DNA from: Planococcus citri
Lineage: Eukaryota > Arthropoda > Insecta > Hemiptera > Pseudococcidae
Direction of reading: 5' to 3'
DNA: 64,000 nucleotides
Assembly (NCBI RefSeq): GCF_950023065.1
Contig: NC_088677.1
Span: 33,377,230 to 33,441,229, forward strand
The notes below the pieces were generated by a model. It was not told where the DNA came from and searched no databases. It saw only the letters and a program-made list of their open reading frames with translations. A program made the position numbers and the translations under genes. This document shows positions 13,864 to 26,073 of this stretch, piece by piece. Numbering within the stretch: position 1 is the stretch's first letter; each line of letters opens with the position of its first letter.

Positions 13864-14435
13864 GTAACTGGCAGGGATGAAAAGCCTTAAAATAAAACTT
13901 CAGCTTTTGGCTTATAGCTTGAAATTTCAAAATGAAATCTTTTGGCTTTAGCTTTCGGCTATCTCGATTTTTACGGCTTGCTTTAGCCAAACTTTCGGCT
14001 TCCAATGGCTCTCCCTTATATTTTCAATTCAACAGCTTTCAGCTATATTTCATTAAGCTTTTGACTTTCAACTTTTAGCAGATATACCATCAATTTACAA
14101 AAAAAGGGAATTACAAATTAGAGGTACACGGATTTCATAATTAGTGATAGTGAAGAACATTCATTGCTAGAATTATTTTCCTTTTTTTTTCATTTCATTA
14201 AATCGCGTTAAAATAAAATTGAATGATTTTTTTTTCATTTTTTTGTTTCTTCTGAATTTAGAGAATTCAGTCCTGTAAAAAAGCCTTTGAAAAAGCCAAA
14301 AAAAAATGAAACTTTTGGCTAGCTTTTGGCTTGGAAAAAAAGAAACTTGCAAACTTTTAGCTTTTGGCTTAGTGCAAAAATCTGCTCGGCTTTCAGCTTT
14401 AAGTTTTCGGCTAGCTTTTCATCCCTGGTAACCGG
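13864..14435. mobile_element. hAT-type MITE 2 (556 bp) with 8-bp target duplication
   Basis: The element proper is 13872-14427. Both ends share the 14-base inverted terminus CAGGGATGAAAAGC. Flanks are GTAACTGG (13864-13871) and GTAACCGG (14428-14435), 7 of 8 identical. The interior is dense in GCTTTTGGCT / AGCCGAAAGC words in both orientations, like the subterminal motifs that hAT transposases bind. It starts only one base after the duplication of MITE 1 ends, and their termini are near-identical, so the two are related copies inserted next to each other. Confidence 0.82.
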
Positions 14436-16341
14436 ACCTTTTCTCAGTGACGTCAGCGCTGCAGGACTTCTCTATTCTCATCATGTTACGTACTCATGTA
14501 TTTAAATCTGATCATGCAGATTGGCTATTGGAATAAAATCCGTCAAAAAGTGTTTTTGAACTCGGTATTTTTCCATTGCTGTTTTCTGAGGCGATAAAAA
14601 TGAAAATAAATTCGAAACCATTGAATAGGTAATCAATCGAGTAAAATGCTTAATTTAGTTCGACTCGTTGGATTGAAAAAAGGTATATGTCAAATTAAAT
14701 CGTGCAGAAAATTCTTCATACTCTTGTTTCGAGAGAATGGACGAATGGCAATGAGTATTTCGAATTTCATTTCTATAAAAAGCACGTAAGAAATTAAAAT
14801 CCTAAATTAGAACAAACAGAGTGAAAAATAAAACAAATCTGTCAATACCATACTCAACATCAGAGTTTTCAAAATATAAATCTATATTTTTAAAAACTCC
14901 ACCTAATACACCAATATTATACGTATAGTCGTACACTCCGATATAGGTATGTTTATTGGTAACAAATTGGGAAAATACGAACATTATAAAATGTAGTACT
15001 GCAAAACGAGAAAGATCAGCAAATCTCGTGGATTATTTATTTTAAGAACAGCCCAGAGCCAATAACGTAACCGTTGCTAAATTAATATAGGCAGCATTGG
15101 CGGCAGCGAGTTACGCGAACAGGTTTACTTTGATAGGAAAAATTTACACGTAGATAGGTATTTTATTTTTTGGTGTACTGTACCTGTGGAAAAAGCTAAA
15201 TCCAACAAGTACTCGTACTCGTATTGCACGCAATGCGTATAGGGACACAGGCACACATCCGTATCGTGCTACTCGTTCATTCGGTGGATAGGATTTTCCA
15301 AGTGGAACGTCGAGAACGCGGCGGCGGTAATATAAATAAAAAAATCTAAATCATACGCTAACCAACGAAAACAGCGTACATTACATACAATCGACAAAAA
15401 ACTCGATAATTACAAACAGGTGTAAACAAATTTTTAAAACACACTCCTACACGTCGCATCGGCTCAAAAATATTACCAAGTAAAATATTAATTCATCCGA
15501 GTTGAAGAGCAATACTGCGAGTACATACAACAAAACGCCACCGTATATAAATCACGATACAGTATTATGTATACTTCATAATCATAATCATCATCATCAG
15601 CAGCATCGACTTATATTTCAAAAATCATAACATTGGATACGTTATCTTTATCTCTGCAACAGCGGTTTTTTTGAGCACATATTGAAAATTCAATTTTTTT
15701 TTCTCGCAACTATAATTACGCGACCGATTTACGAAAAAAAACGAATGCTAATGCGTAGCGTTTTACGCATTCGTAACGATAAAAAAAATTTCACTCGTAC
15801 TTATACTCTATACACAGCACAATGGTACACACACGATCACACATTCGTATAAAATTTTAATAGTACACGTGATGAAGTTCACCAATACTCTGCGGAAGCC
15901 TGCGCATGTACATTTGTACTTGGAGAAAGAGTAAAAAAAAAAAAGTCATATTGCATCAATGAAAACGGACGCAATGATAAACAAATAACGAAATAAATAC
16001 ACAATAACGTTCTAATTCTATTTTTGTACTGCTGAAACAACACACTAATTTATTTCTAAAAACTGACAAATATAACATTATTATAAATAGAGTATGCTAA
16101 ACGTAGGTGGCACCTTTATGCTCTTCAGCCGTGCACTACCTCTCTCGCTGTAGCACAATTTTTTTTCTTAGCTTCTGTCAGATTCTCAATCCTTTTCGCC
16201 ATTTTTCCCAGGTAGGTATACGAGTTCATCTATTCATTCATAAATTTTCATCAAAAAAAGAGTTGGCCAAACTGATGCACAAAGTGAGTAGGAAGTAGGT
16301 ACCTATTCGACTCGTATAACTTCGTAATTGAGTTTCTTTGT
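14436..16341. other. Non-coding stretch with a GC-richer patch
   Basis: No protein-coding exon is recognised. About 15040-15330 is richer in G+C than its surroundings and contains GCGGCGGCG at about 15317-15326, which could mark a promoter or 5' untranslated exon of an unseen gene, but no start codon plus donor combination supports a coding exon. The rest is A+T-rich. Confidence 0.4.
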
Positions 16342-16804
16342 TTAACCCTTAAACACCCAAACAAATCTACATGTGCACAGAAAAAAAAAATGTTTTTGAT
16401 TTTTCGATTAGGACTCACATGAATATAATTTGGACGTATGGTATGCTCCCCAGCCACTCAAAACTTTTTGGTGAATGATAGGTCATTTTTTTTTTAAAGC
16501 AAAGCACTCAATTGGGCCAATTTTGAGATAAAGTGATATGATTATATTTCACATGAAAGAAAATCGTTGACGGGCCATACTCCATTTTTCGTGGGGCATA
16601 AATAGGAGAAAGTTGAGGTAAAATACGGGCTACACAGTCTCAAAATTGACTCAATCGAGTGCTTTGCTTTGTCACAATTTACAAAAAATCAAAACGAAAA
16701 AGTTTTGAGAGGCAGGTGAACATACTGTACATCCAGTCCTATTGAAAAAATCAAAATCATTTTTTCTGTGCACCTCTAAATTTGTTTGGATGTTTAAGGG
16801 TTAA
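16342..16804. mobile_element. piggyBac-type palindromic MITE flanked by TTAA
   Basis: TTAA sits at both borders (16342-16345 and 16801-16804). Immediately inside, both ends read CCCTTAAACAYCCAAACAAA, and inverted similarity continues through most of the element: GTGCACAGAAAAA, AATAGGACT/GATTAGGACT, CTCAAAACTTTTT, and AAAGCAAAGCACTC each occur once per arm in opposite orientation. The whole element is therefore a foldback of two arms of roughly 200 bases. TTAA duplication with a CCCTT terminus is diagnostic of piggyBac. No transposase frame is present. Confidence 0.88.
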
Positions 16805-18122
16805 CACGAGAAATGTACAATTTTTTACATCGTTAATATTATAGTACCTACTGCTACGTTTCTGCGAATAAGACGACTTAAATTTCCTCATTCATTTCTT
16901 TCATTACATTAAACACATTTTCATGCTCGAGTAAAATGTCAGTGCTTTGAACATACGCGTAGGTTGACTACACATATATTATTTTTAAAATTCCAATACC
17001 TACCAGTTTTTAAAAATAAATAATACCGAATTACCGACGTAATGGAAAATATGCTCCGAAGCTTGATAATGACGTATTTTATTAAAGGCAAAACGTACAG
17101 CGGTGTCAGCTACTCATTGCTCAGCTTTTACATAGATTATAGGTGTAGTATGGGATTAAAAACATGATCGAGCTCATCTTCAAAATCCGCAAACTTAAAT
17201 TATAATACCTAACCGAAACGTGTAATTATTTTAAAAGACAAGATGTGTTTGATCAAATAAGCTATCTAACTACACGAGCTAATTTTAGAACTGGAGTTAA
17301 TTATCAGAAGAAACTGAAATTGGTGTCAAAATGTTCGTTTATTAACCTTTGTTTAATAATGATGGTATTATTTTGCGAATAAATGCGAAATAAAATAATC
17401 GTTTATGAAACAGGGAATTTTATTGCGTACATAAATTATGTAGGTAGCTGTGTTCTACACATGAAACACGTGCCTATCTGTGTGGATGATTGAGAGAAGA
17501 GCTGATAAAAATGTTGCTGTAAACGTAAACTTGGACTCAAGTTTTCAACTTATACTTTACGAGAAAAAGTTCGATTTCAGGGTGAAAGATGGAGTGAAAA
17601 ATTACTCGTATTGTCATTTTTTCTACAGATATATGATAGGTAGGTTTCAAATTGGATTGATTGTTGATTTTTCAATTTCAAGAATGTATGTGTCAACTGA
17701 CCCAAAAAAACGGGAAGTGATCAGAAGAAGTCACTGTATGTAGGTATTAAATGGATATTTCTCATAATCTAGACGTTTTTGTCGAAATAATAAAATATAT
17801 TGTACAGGTATGATGATTGATAATTGATTGAGCATTTTCCAATTTAAAGATGTCCTCTCCTCCCCAAAATTACATCATTGGTTAAATGCCATTAGAAATA
17901 AACATCATGTAAAAACCCCAGAAATGTTATTTTTTGGAAATGATTATGGAAAATTCTATTCTTTTCAAAAAGTGGGATCTTGTAATCTGATAAAAACAAT
18001 GAAAGACATCCATAAATCATATGATTCTGGTGTTTTGAATGCAGCTACGAGTAATATACCATTCGAAGATGAATAACAATTGTTCATCAATTTTAGATTA
18101 AACGATTTATTATTACTAAAGT
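16805..18122. other. Non-coding stretch, no gene supported
   Basis: There are two open frames on the plus strand (17480-17743 and 17828-18076), of 80 to 90 codons, with no family resemblance, no splice context and ordinary A+T-rich composition. I treat them as chance. Nothing else is seen. Confidence 0.5.
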
Positions 18123-18384
18123 TGAGGAGCTCATTGCAAAAATAGACCTTGTCACTTTGAAAAAAAATTGGGGAGGTTCTTTTCTCCACTGCATTGTATG
18201 GATGCATCAGTATGATAGCCCTCTAAAAGTTTTTCTGAGAGTAACAGGAAATACTCAAGTTGATAAAAAAATCACTTAGAATACACACGAATTCATCAGG
18301 ACTTTACAGTTTACAGTGGTTTTTTGTCTTGCTTGCTTTTTATTTTCGTTTTGGACAAGGGCTACTTTTGCAATGAGTTCCTCA
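18123..18384. mobile_element. 262-bp element with 31-base terminal inverted repeats
   Basis: The left end starts TGAGGAGCTCATTGCAAAAA and the reverse complement of the right end starts TGAGGAACTCATTGCAAAAG; 28 of about 31 bases match, through CCTTGTC. No clear target duplication is visible. The outermost word TGAGGAGCT is shared with the 222-bp palindrome at 29571-29792, which suggests one family of small non-autonomous elements. Confidence 0.7.
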
Positions 18385-21325
18385 GTTGAATTTTTTGAGA
18401 AAAAATCCGGGTATTATTATAAAGCTTGAAGAGGATTTGAAATACTCGTAGGTACCCATCATATCATATCACTTCAGTGAATTGTTTCAATTTTTCGGCT
18501 CTCTGAGTCAGTTTTTTGGTAGGGCCAGAGGAGGGAAGGGGTTTATGAAGCACACCTAACACATCGCTGGCTCCATCAGTGTTTCTAACATTATTCAGCA
18601 AAATGTAATCAAAACAGAAAAGCTGAAAATTACCATCTCTAAACGCGGTTTCAAACTTGAAAACTTCAAATTCCCTCTAGCATGTAATTTTTTACAACTT
18701 TCTTTTCAAAAAATGTGTAGATTTCATTAATTATGGGATGAGTTTCTCCTTTCTAGTTTCTTCCAATCAACTGGGAATGCCGAATCAACACCTTCAATCA
18801 TTTCTTGACCTTGTTAAAGTTTTGAGATTTCAATGAAATAATACATGAAAAGTTCCTCCGCAGGATTATGAAGTCAGGCTCAACATTAACCAGAAACCTG
18901 AAAAGCCACTGACATTTTACTCTTGCCTCCAGAAGAACTCATTGAAAACTGGAACCCACGTTTTGATAGAAGTGTGAGAAAATTAAAAAAATAATCAATG
19001 ATCTTGTAAAATTAAATTTTTAGTAAATATAATGTTTTTCAAATATTCCTTTATATCATTAACGAAACCATAAACGTTTACCACCGAAGACGAAACTTCG
19101 AATTGCAAATTATTACATCAATTTCTTCAACTTTTAAATCAGTATTGATAATGTTTCGCTATCAATATTGAATAAAGAACATGAACAAAAAATGAATGAA
19201 ACTTATAGAAACCACAAATACTCGTAATTTGTAAGATTTTTTTCTTTCAAGATGCTGAATTTGGTTCTTGGAAAAATTTGGACGGCTAGAAAAAGTAAAA
19301 AGTTTTTTAAATAAAATTTTAAAATTTACAGTTTTGTTGCGAAAACTCAAAATTCCTGAAATTTTTTTCCAAGACCTCGAACAATAATACCCGATACCCG
19401 AACCCCGATTATTTTAAGTCCTAATTTGACCCCAAAATTAGATTCTTCAAAATGACAGCTCCTGACCGAGGTGCTGAAAAAAAAACAAAAAAGCCGACCG
19501 ATTCTACAGTCCACTATGCCTATTTTTGTGCAAAGAGTTTTCATCATAAGAATATCTGTACTGTTACACATTCACTCAACCAGTTTGTCAACGAAAAATT
19601 TCAAATCTTTATCCAATCAACATACTTATTCACCAAAAATTTAATTAAATTTCAATCCCATAATAATTATTACAATATTATATTCGAAACAATTGAAAAA
19701 TCTAAATAATCCAAGCGAGATACCCATCGTCACTATTTGTGAATCAGTGGCGCGGAGAGGGGGGAAGAGGAAGGCGGAAATATTAAGGGTGAAAATGAGC
19801 TTATATGGTTCAACGAAGTTCTGAATTATGGTAGCAATGAAGCAAATCTCGTTTCGTATGGTAACTAATACCTAAACCTATACGAATGTACGAGTATTTT
19901 CAGTACAATTTGTAGTGGGTGTTCGAGTTGATCGATTTTTTAAATTTACGTTTCAGCGATACTTCGTGTCGGCGAAAATACTTTACCGTGAAATGCTCAT
20001 AATAGAAAAACAACAACAACAACAAATATTTGAAACGATTTTCATGAATTGAGATAACAGATAGGAAGCTGCTTGGGAAATAATACACTCTGAGGAAAGT
20101 TGTGTGAAAATAACTTCGTGGGGAGGCAAATCGGGCGCGAACCCACTCATTTATTTTAGAAAGGAGGAGGGCCGAATGTTATAAGAGATTTTCAAACCGA
20201 ATTTCTCTAAGTAATAAGTATTTCCAGACATATGGAAAAAGGATAATTTTTTCTTGAAAGTATTGAATTGCTTTGATAGAAAAAATTAAATTAAAAAAAA
20301 AGCTTGTTGCTTTTCTGTAGCACTTTCATCTTATTATGAGAAATTCTAGTAAAGTTTTCAATGTACCTATCACGATTCCTGCAATTTTTGTGCATAAGTT
20401 TCAGATCAGCAATGTCAAGAGAGGCAGATCACAAGCCCTCGACTGATCTGATTTTTAAGGTATGTGAGGCTACTTTGACATAGAAACTTGAAAGTTTTTA
20501 AACATTATCTATAAGTACTTGTTTTCCAGGTCCGACTTTGGAATAAAAACACGAATTTAGAGTTTGCTTAAAAACCAGAATTGTTACTCAATTCGATGAA
20601 CAACAGTTTCTATTTTTAAAAGTAAATGAACCACAAATGATTGATGTTTCTGTGACAGCTACTCCACTCACATAAACCCCGCATCCAACAGGTACTCGTA
20701 TTTTTGATAAACTTTTTTCCTACTGACATTTAGTCAACTGGCCCAATTCTATTGGTTGTTTCCCTCTAAAAATTTCAAAGACAAGCTCTGAACATTTATA
20801 AACAAGTTTTCTATTTTCACTCTGTTTAATCTAACTGTGAACTTTGGTTGACCTCTTTCGACGCACTCTCTGTACGATATTATGCACATTATATTTTAAT
20901 CGTCAGCGAACTAGAAACGCAAATTTCCCAAAGTCTTTGCCAATCATACAATTCAAAGCTTCAACTGCTTACGTCATTCACGCAAAAAATCATGATATCG
21001 GAACTTAAATTAAAATACGCCGCACAACACAGAGGGTACAAAATACCTACTTAATGTAATAAAATAATCTGAACCAAATACAAAATTATGTTCAGAGCAA
21101 AGTCGTATAGATACTTCGATTAAAACTTGTGCGAATGTAACCAATTTTTTCGATGCAAGTATTTAAAAAAAAATTGATGAAATGATAACGAATGAAAATC
21201 TATACTGAGATAAAGCTCTCACGAAAATTAACAAAATTACAGTGTTTTTGTACCATTAACTCAGTGTACCTTGATTTATCATGTTTCATAACACTACGAC
21301 AAAAAAATTGAATCGTAAAACTTAC
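18385..21325. other. Non-coding stretch, no gene supported
   Basis: Only short chance-like frames are present. A word at about 19747 (CAGTGGCGCGGAGAGG) resembles a hAT terminus, but no inverted partner was found. If the candidate exon at 21326-21362 is real, this is part of its first coding intron. Confidence 0.45.
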
Positions 21326-21435
21326 CAGTTCTTGCGTTACTGCTTCCGGAATCCGTTGACATGTTGGTGTTTTGCTATATCACATCCATAGATAAATTTC
21401 AGCGGTAACAATTTTACTCGGTAGTGGCAAACGTC
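21326..21435 (-). CDS. Candidate first coding exon of an unidentified minus-strand gene
   Basis: On the minus strand a start codon at 21362-21360 opens the short peptide MSTDSGSSNART and runs into a strong donor (ACTG followed by GTAAGT, intron from 21325 leftward). A possible acceptor (TTTTTTAG) lies just upstream, so the exon may span about 21435-21326, with its 5' part untranslated. The peptide is polar and Ser-rich and does not identify a family. The next exon was not found in the 21 kb to the left, so the intron would be very long or the gene leaves the window. The GC-rich patch at 22620-22735 may be its promoter. This is an inference from splice signals only. Confidence 0.35.
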
Positions 21436-22619
21436 TAAAAAACATCATTACAGATAATGAGAAAAAATGAAACGAAAAATACACTAGTTGAAAATACATA
21501 TTCGTTTATCAATTTGTGTTCAAAATGTAGGTAGGTATTTTTATTCTGCCCAAATGCATAGGTAGGTAGGAAGCTGAGTAGGTATTAATCAAACAATAAT
21601 CAGTAATTTATTAAGAACCAGAATTTGCAACTCGTTTATATAAAACGATATATTTAGATGAAATAATACTCCCATTTTTCAGCCGATGATGGAAACAAAG
21701 TAATACATTCAAATGTTACAGCAATGGGTAATATAGGTACCTACATAAATATCCCTGAAAACATTTCGATGAGTTGCTCGAAGCACTCGACTGAAAACGC
21801 GTTCGTTTTCGTCACTGCGGTTCATTTTCCACAAGTAATTACTCTAGCAAGCAATGAATGCAATTTAACAATACAACTTTTCAAAATATTTCTCTATACT
21901 TTCGATAATAGAACCTATAAAACGAAATATGTACGTCTTGGATGGCACGAACGATTTCCAAATCAGCCTTAGTGGTTAATTATATTGGGTGATATTGAAA
22001 TAAAATAATATCAATTGGACAGAATTGAAATATAACTTTATAATCAAATGATATAGCTACCATTACATGTAAATAATGGAGTAAAACATGTTTATATAAA
22101 TATTAAAGTTCAAGGTTGCACAGTAACCTTATCATATGAGATGAATTTCTACTCACTCAAAAAAATTGATCACAGGAATAAATTAGGCGAACGTCATCAA
22201 TGCAGCGAATTATCCACACGTATTCAATTCACAATAAAAAAAACATCGACAATATTTTTTTATGAATAAAGGGTTTACTTTATTATAATTGTCGAAGAAC
22301 GTAATTTTTCAATTAACGTCAATTTGTTAAATATTTACCACTACCACAATGAATAATCACTGGTCACAATATCGTTTCGATTACATTATTAAAACATCAC
22401 GATTACGATGTAGGTAACGATACATTTTCGAAATTACTAATTAAATTGCAAATAGAGTAACAAATTCAAATTTTAACAAAAAAAGAAACACAAAATCGTT
22501 CTTTTATCATTTTGACAACGCATAGTAACAAAACACAGTGAAAATCTTATTCGATATGTTTACTAGTCTAAAAAATACTTGTGATATTTTTAGAATATCA
22601 CAGTTGAAATACAGCAGAA
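21436..22619. other. Non-coding stretch upstream of the 21.3-kb exon
   Basis: A+T-rich, with TAGGTAGGTA words near 21530-21580. No exon is recognised. It would be a 5' untranslated intron if the gene model at 21326-21435 holds. Confidence 0.4.
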
Positions 22620-22735
22620 TTAAAACGGAATTGGAACCCCTGCATTTGCTTTCTCAGGCCAACCGCGCAATACTGGTACGTCCGCCGGGCGCTGAGCGCC
22701 GACGCCGAGCGGTTTTTTCGAATCATAATTTGCGA
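22620..22735. promoter_or_regulatory. GC-rich patch, possible promoter or 5' untranslated exon
   Basis: About 100 bases are far richer in G+C and CpG than the neighbourhood, including CCGCCGGGCGCTGAGCGCCG at about 22682-22701, which contains a hairpin-forming GGGCGCTGAGCGCC. The plus-strand frame through it has no family resemblance. It lies about 1.3 kb upstream of the candidate minus-strand first exon. A CpG-rich core promoter is the simplest reading; an unrecognised structured RNA is an alternative. Confidence 0.3.
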
Positions 22736-23585
22736 ATTTTCTCGAATTGGCAAGAAAACGGAGCTCAGTTTCGAAAAAACTAATGAAGTAATGAAAAATG
22801 AATTTGAGTTAAGGTTGTTCTGATCGATTCAGATTTGTAGCATACACTCCGTAATACAAAAATAGGTAATTTGGTTTTCAGTTGATTTTGATCATTCAGA
22901 TTTTTAATCACCAAGGTACTTGATTTTACAGCCCATCTCGCCCATCTTCCTTGTTCTCACACACGGGTATTATTTATAAAATTGAATCATACTTAGTGCA
23001 CGATTCTTTTTCATTTTATAAAAAAACTAAAGACGAAGAACTTGCCTCATCCCTCGTACCTACTTTATAGCCTTATAGGCATGGGTTGAGAGTACAAAGC
23101 TATCTACATGAAAAAACTGGAAAAAAAAAGTTGATTAAATTTCCAAGTCACAATAACGAAAGTTTATTTCCATGAACGAAATTCTATTAGAATTAAAAAC
23201 TAAAAAGTACTCTAATTTCATTTTTACTTAATCAATTAATTGACTAGGTAACTTATTAAAATTCATTTAGAAACAAAAAAATTAACAATAGTCCACACAG
23301 AATTTTTTTCACATGAAAATTTTTCAAACCTACATATTTCATTTCTCTTTAAACTCAAAAAATGCTTGAAGTGAGGGAAAATGATGCATCTCACCAACAT
23401 TTCGATTGTTTTGGCTAACAACTCCTGTAAATATGTTTTTTGGTCTGGTTTCTTATTTCCTAGTAAACTTCTCTTCACTCGAAAGTGAAACGCATAAAAT
23501 AGCATCATAGAGGAATCGCAGAATTTCAATTTTTAGATTATTTTTAAAAATTCTTTCATTCGAGTGTATTTAGCACGTAATCGAA
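22736..23585. other. Intergenic sequence and probable 3' untranslated region of PIGQ
   Basis: No exon is seen. The minus-strand frame 23263-23529 has no recognisable relatives. A minus-strand AATAAA (plus-strand TTTATT at 23163-23168) is the nearest candidate poly(A) signal for the gene to the right, about 420 bases beyond its stop; it is weak evidence. Confidence 0.4.
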
Positions 23586-25563
23586 CTACACGGTGTATAT
23601 CAGATTCCCCATTAAGACATCTGCGGTCAACTTACGCCATTCAATTTCTCCTGGTTTTATAATGGTTTTTGGTATACAAATTTCTACAGTTTTCCGCCAC
23701 GGTTCACAAACTGGTTTTACTCGGTTAACTAAAGTTCCATCAGGAAAGTAATCTGCTTTCATATTTACTCTCATGGTACCTTGACAAATGAAATACAATT
23801 CAAAATAAATAAAGTGATTAAAATATGCGAAAACACCTGTAAATTATATGAAAATACTTTCAACTTACTAGTCAAGAGTATTGGATTGTAAAACCAAAGG
23901 AACGTCAAATATACAGGAAATATGTTCATAATAAATTTCAGACGAGTAAGAAGTCCACCGGCAAAGATTAGTGTTATTCTGATCTAAATAAATATCAAAA
24001 GTAATAATTCACCGTCAAGTACCTACCTAAGTCATTTACCATCAATTAAATCGAACTTATATCTGTGCGATAGATCTCTTACCCCTGTGAAAACAGCATA
24101 ATAAATTAGGGTGGTAGGTAATAAAAATAACAGAATGGTGAAAGAAACTGTTCCAAACAGCAGTTGCTCGGTGGTATAAGGATCTGAATGTACATTTCCT
24201 GGTAATGGACTACGTTTTTTTCCAATAAACAAACGAGATAGAATTTTCAAACCTTTCATCTGAAAATAATACAACCTACAACATAGACACACAAAAAAGG
24301 CACATTTGTGAAAATCATATTTTCATAAATTACATTACCTAATTCGAAATACATGGCACTAACCTTGAAGCATATACATAAATGCAGTACATATGGACGC
24401 TAACGATGGCTAAAATATCGGCTAGCATGGACACTTGAAACGAAAATCCAAAGTTTCCCAAAAAGAGAAAAAAATTGAACGCAACTTTCAAAAAGGGGCT
24501 CAGTAAACCTGCAAATTATTTGAGCATTAATAAACTGATTTAACCACGAGAATAAAAATTCGAAAAAAAAAATGCTTACTTAGAAATGTCCACCATAAAG
24601 AAATATGAAATTGGCAAAACGATCCAAGTATGCTATTCAAAGGACAGTACAATTTCAAGCCAGCTGGACTTCCCATCAACCATTCTACTGTATTTTTAAG
24701 ACAAGTGACGATGAACTATGGATGAAAAAGAGAAAAGTACAATAATTAAGTACGTATTATGCAAATAAACGTGTAATTTTTTTTTCAGAACTTACTTCTT
24801 GGAATTGAGTTAGCCCAGAGAATAGTTCATCAGATGTGGTGTAACTTAAAACGTAGTAAATGATGATTTGTCCTAATAGAGCATCGCAAATCCTCGCCAC
24901 AAAGTAATTCATAAAAGGTATGTTCAAGTATTTGTCTTTTAATATTTGCTGAAGCATGCAAGAAAACGTTTCCAGAACATTGAAAAAATGCGATCCAAAT
25001 GATGACACAAGAAATAAACGTTTGAAACAGTTTGCTCCAATACGATGAAACAAGTACTCCAGCAGAGATGCTAATTTTTCCAACGAAAAATTTACAAAAG
25101 CATAATTTCCTCGGATTTTCTCTTCCACGCAACATATCGCAGGTTGTTCTTGAACATTATGAATTAGACAAAATAAATAATCTGCTTCTTCCGGATGAGT
25201 ATTTCGATAAGCAGTGTTCAGTAATGGTGACTTTTTAATGGATTCCTTGTCGTATAAAACCACCGTCACATCGTATGAAAGTACTTCTGAATTGACAGCT
25301 ATTTTCTTAATGCTTGAAGTAGTTGGGAAGAATTTAATGGAAATCCAAAAATTGAACTTATTCTTTCTAGCTGATTTAAATCCATTCGAAGAGATTTCTC
25401 CAAGAACTTCATAGCGGGATAAAAATTTGCATTGTGGACTGCAACTACTTCCTAATATGTAAATCGCAATTCCAGTTTTATACGGAGAAACTACTCCAAA
25501 TAATAATGATGAATGTTTCTGAGAATCTAAAAAATTCGGTAAAAAAATCAAACAGTTTACCAT
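23586..25563 (-). CDS. PIGQ: PIGQ / Gpi1, subunit Q of the GPI N-acetylglucosaminyltransferase
   Basis: Six exons join in frame: 25563-24796, 24715-24580, 24508-24364, 24275-24083, 23983-23869 and 23779-23586 (1551 nt, 516 residues, stop TAG). All introns are GT-AG. PIG-Q is an ER membrane subunit of the complex that adds N-acetylglucosamine to phosphatidylinositol, the first step of GPI-anchor synthesis. Family signatures are NYFVARICDALLG near the end of exon 1, CLKNTVEWLMGSPAGLKLY opening exon 2, LWWTFLS, and FTILLFLLPTTLIYY in exon 4, with hydrophobic membrane segments through exons 2-5. The divergent N-terminal half fits the family. The length is somewhat below vertebrate PIGQ. Exon 4 uses the acceptor at 24276, because the later ATG-adjacent acceptor would put a stop in frame. 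The gene is divergent from the UMAD1-like gene. Confidence 0.93.
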
Positions 25564-26073
25564 ACTTCTACAGGTCGTTTCTCAAGATTTCTTCAACAGT
25601 TCACCAATAATTATGTAAATTAGGTATCAGTTTCTTTGTAGTGGGTACTCCTCATTGTAAAATTTTAAACAAATTTCCACAGAGTTTCACTTTTTCAGTC
25701 TCTTTTCGTTTTGAAAATTTTTGTTCGCGAAAAATTCAAAAAATTGGAATGATAACTGATAAGAAAATGGTGTGAGAGGGTGGAGTGGGGAATCTCCAAT
25801 TGTGGCCGAGCATTGTCGAAGATATCCGAAGATGCAGATTCGCAGATTGATAACACCACGTAACAAACAACACAACTTTGAACTTTTGCAAGAAACTGAT
25901 AATTTTTCATATTTTCTGCGATCTGATAATCTAAAATAAATCTTAAATTAATTTAATTTGGTTAATTTATGAAGTGATAGTTTTCATCGTGTAGAGTCTT
26001 TCTGTACAAGTTGTTGAGAAAAATTGTGGAACTACGAATCGCAGGATGTGCGACGTAAATGTAATTTAGCAAC
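25564..26073. promoter_or_regulatory. Shared divergent promoter region of PIGQ and the UMAD1-like gene
   Basis: The 510 bases separate two start codons that face away from each other, so both 5' untranslated regions and both core promoters must lie here unless there are further upstream exons. No TATA box or initiator stands out clearly on either strand. A bidirectional promoter is inferred from layout only. Confidence 0.45.

Noticed and set aside
19744..19770. hAT-like terminus (CAGTGGCGCGGAGAGG)
   Set aside because: No inverted partner within several kilobases and no target duplication could be shown.
24830..25414. Frames overlapping the first PIGQ exon (24830-25135 on the same strand; 25032-25238 and 25214-25414 on the other)
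   Set aside because: Shadows of the PIGQ coding exon.
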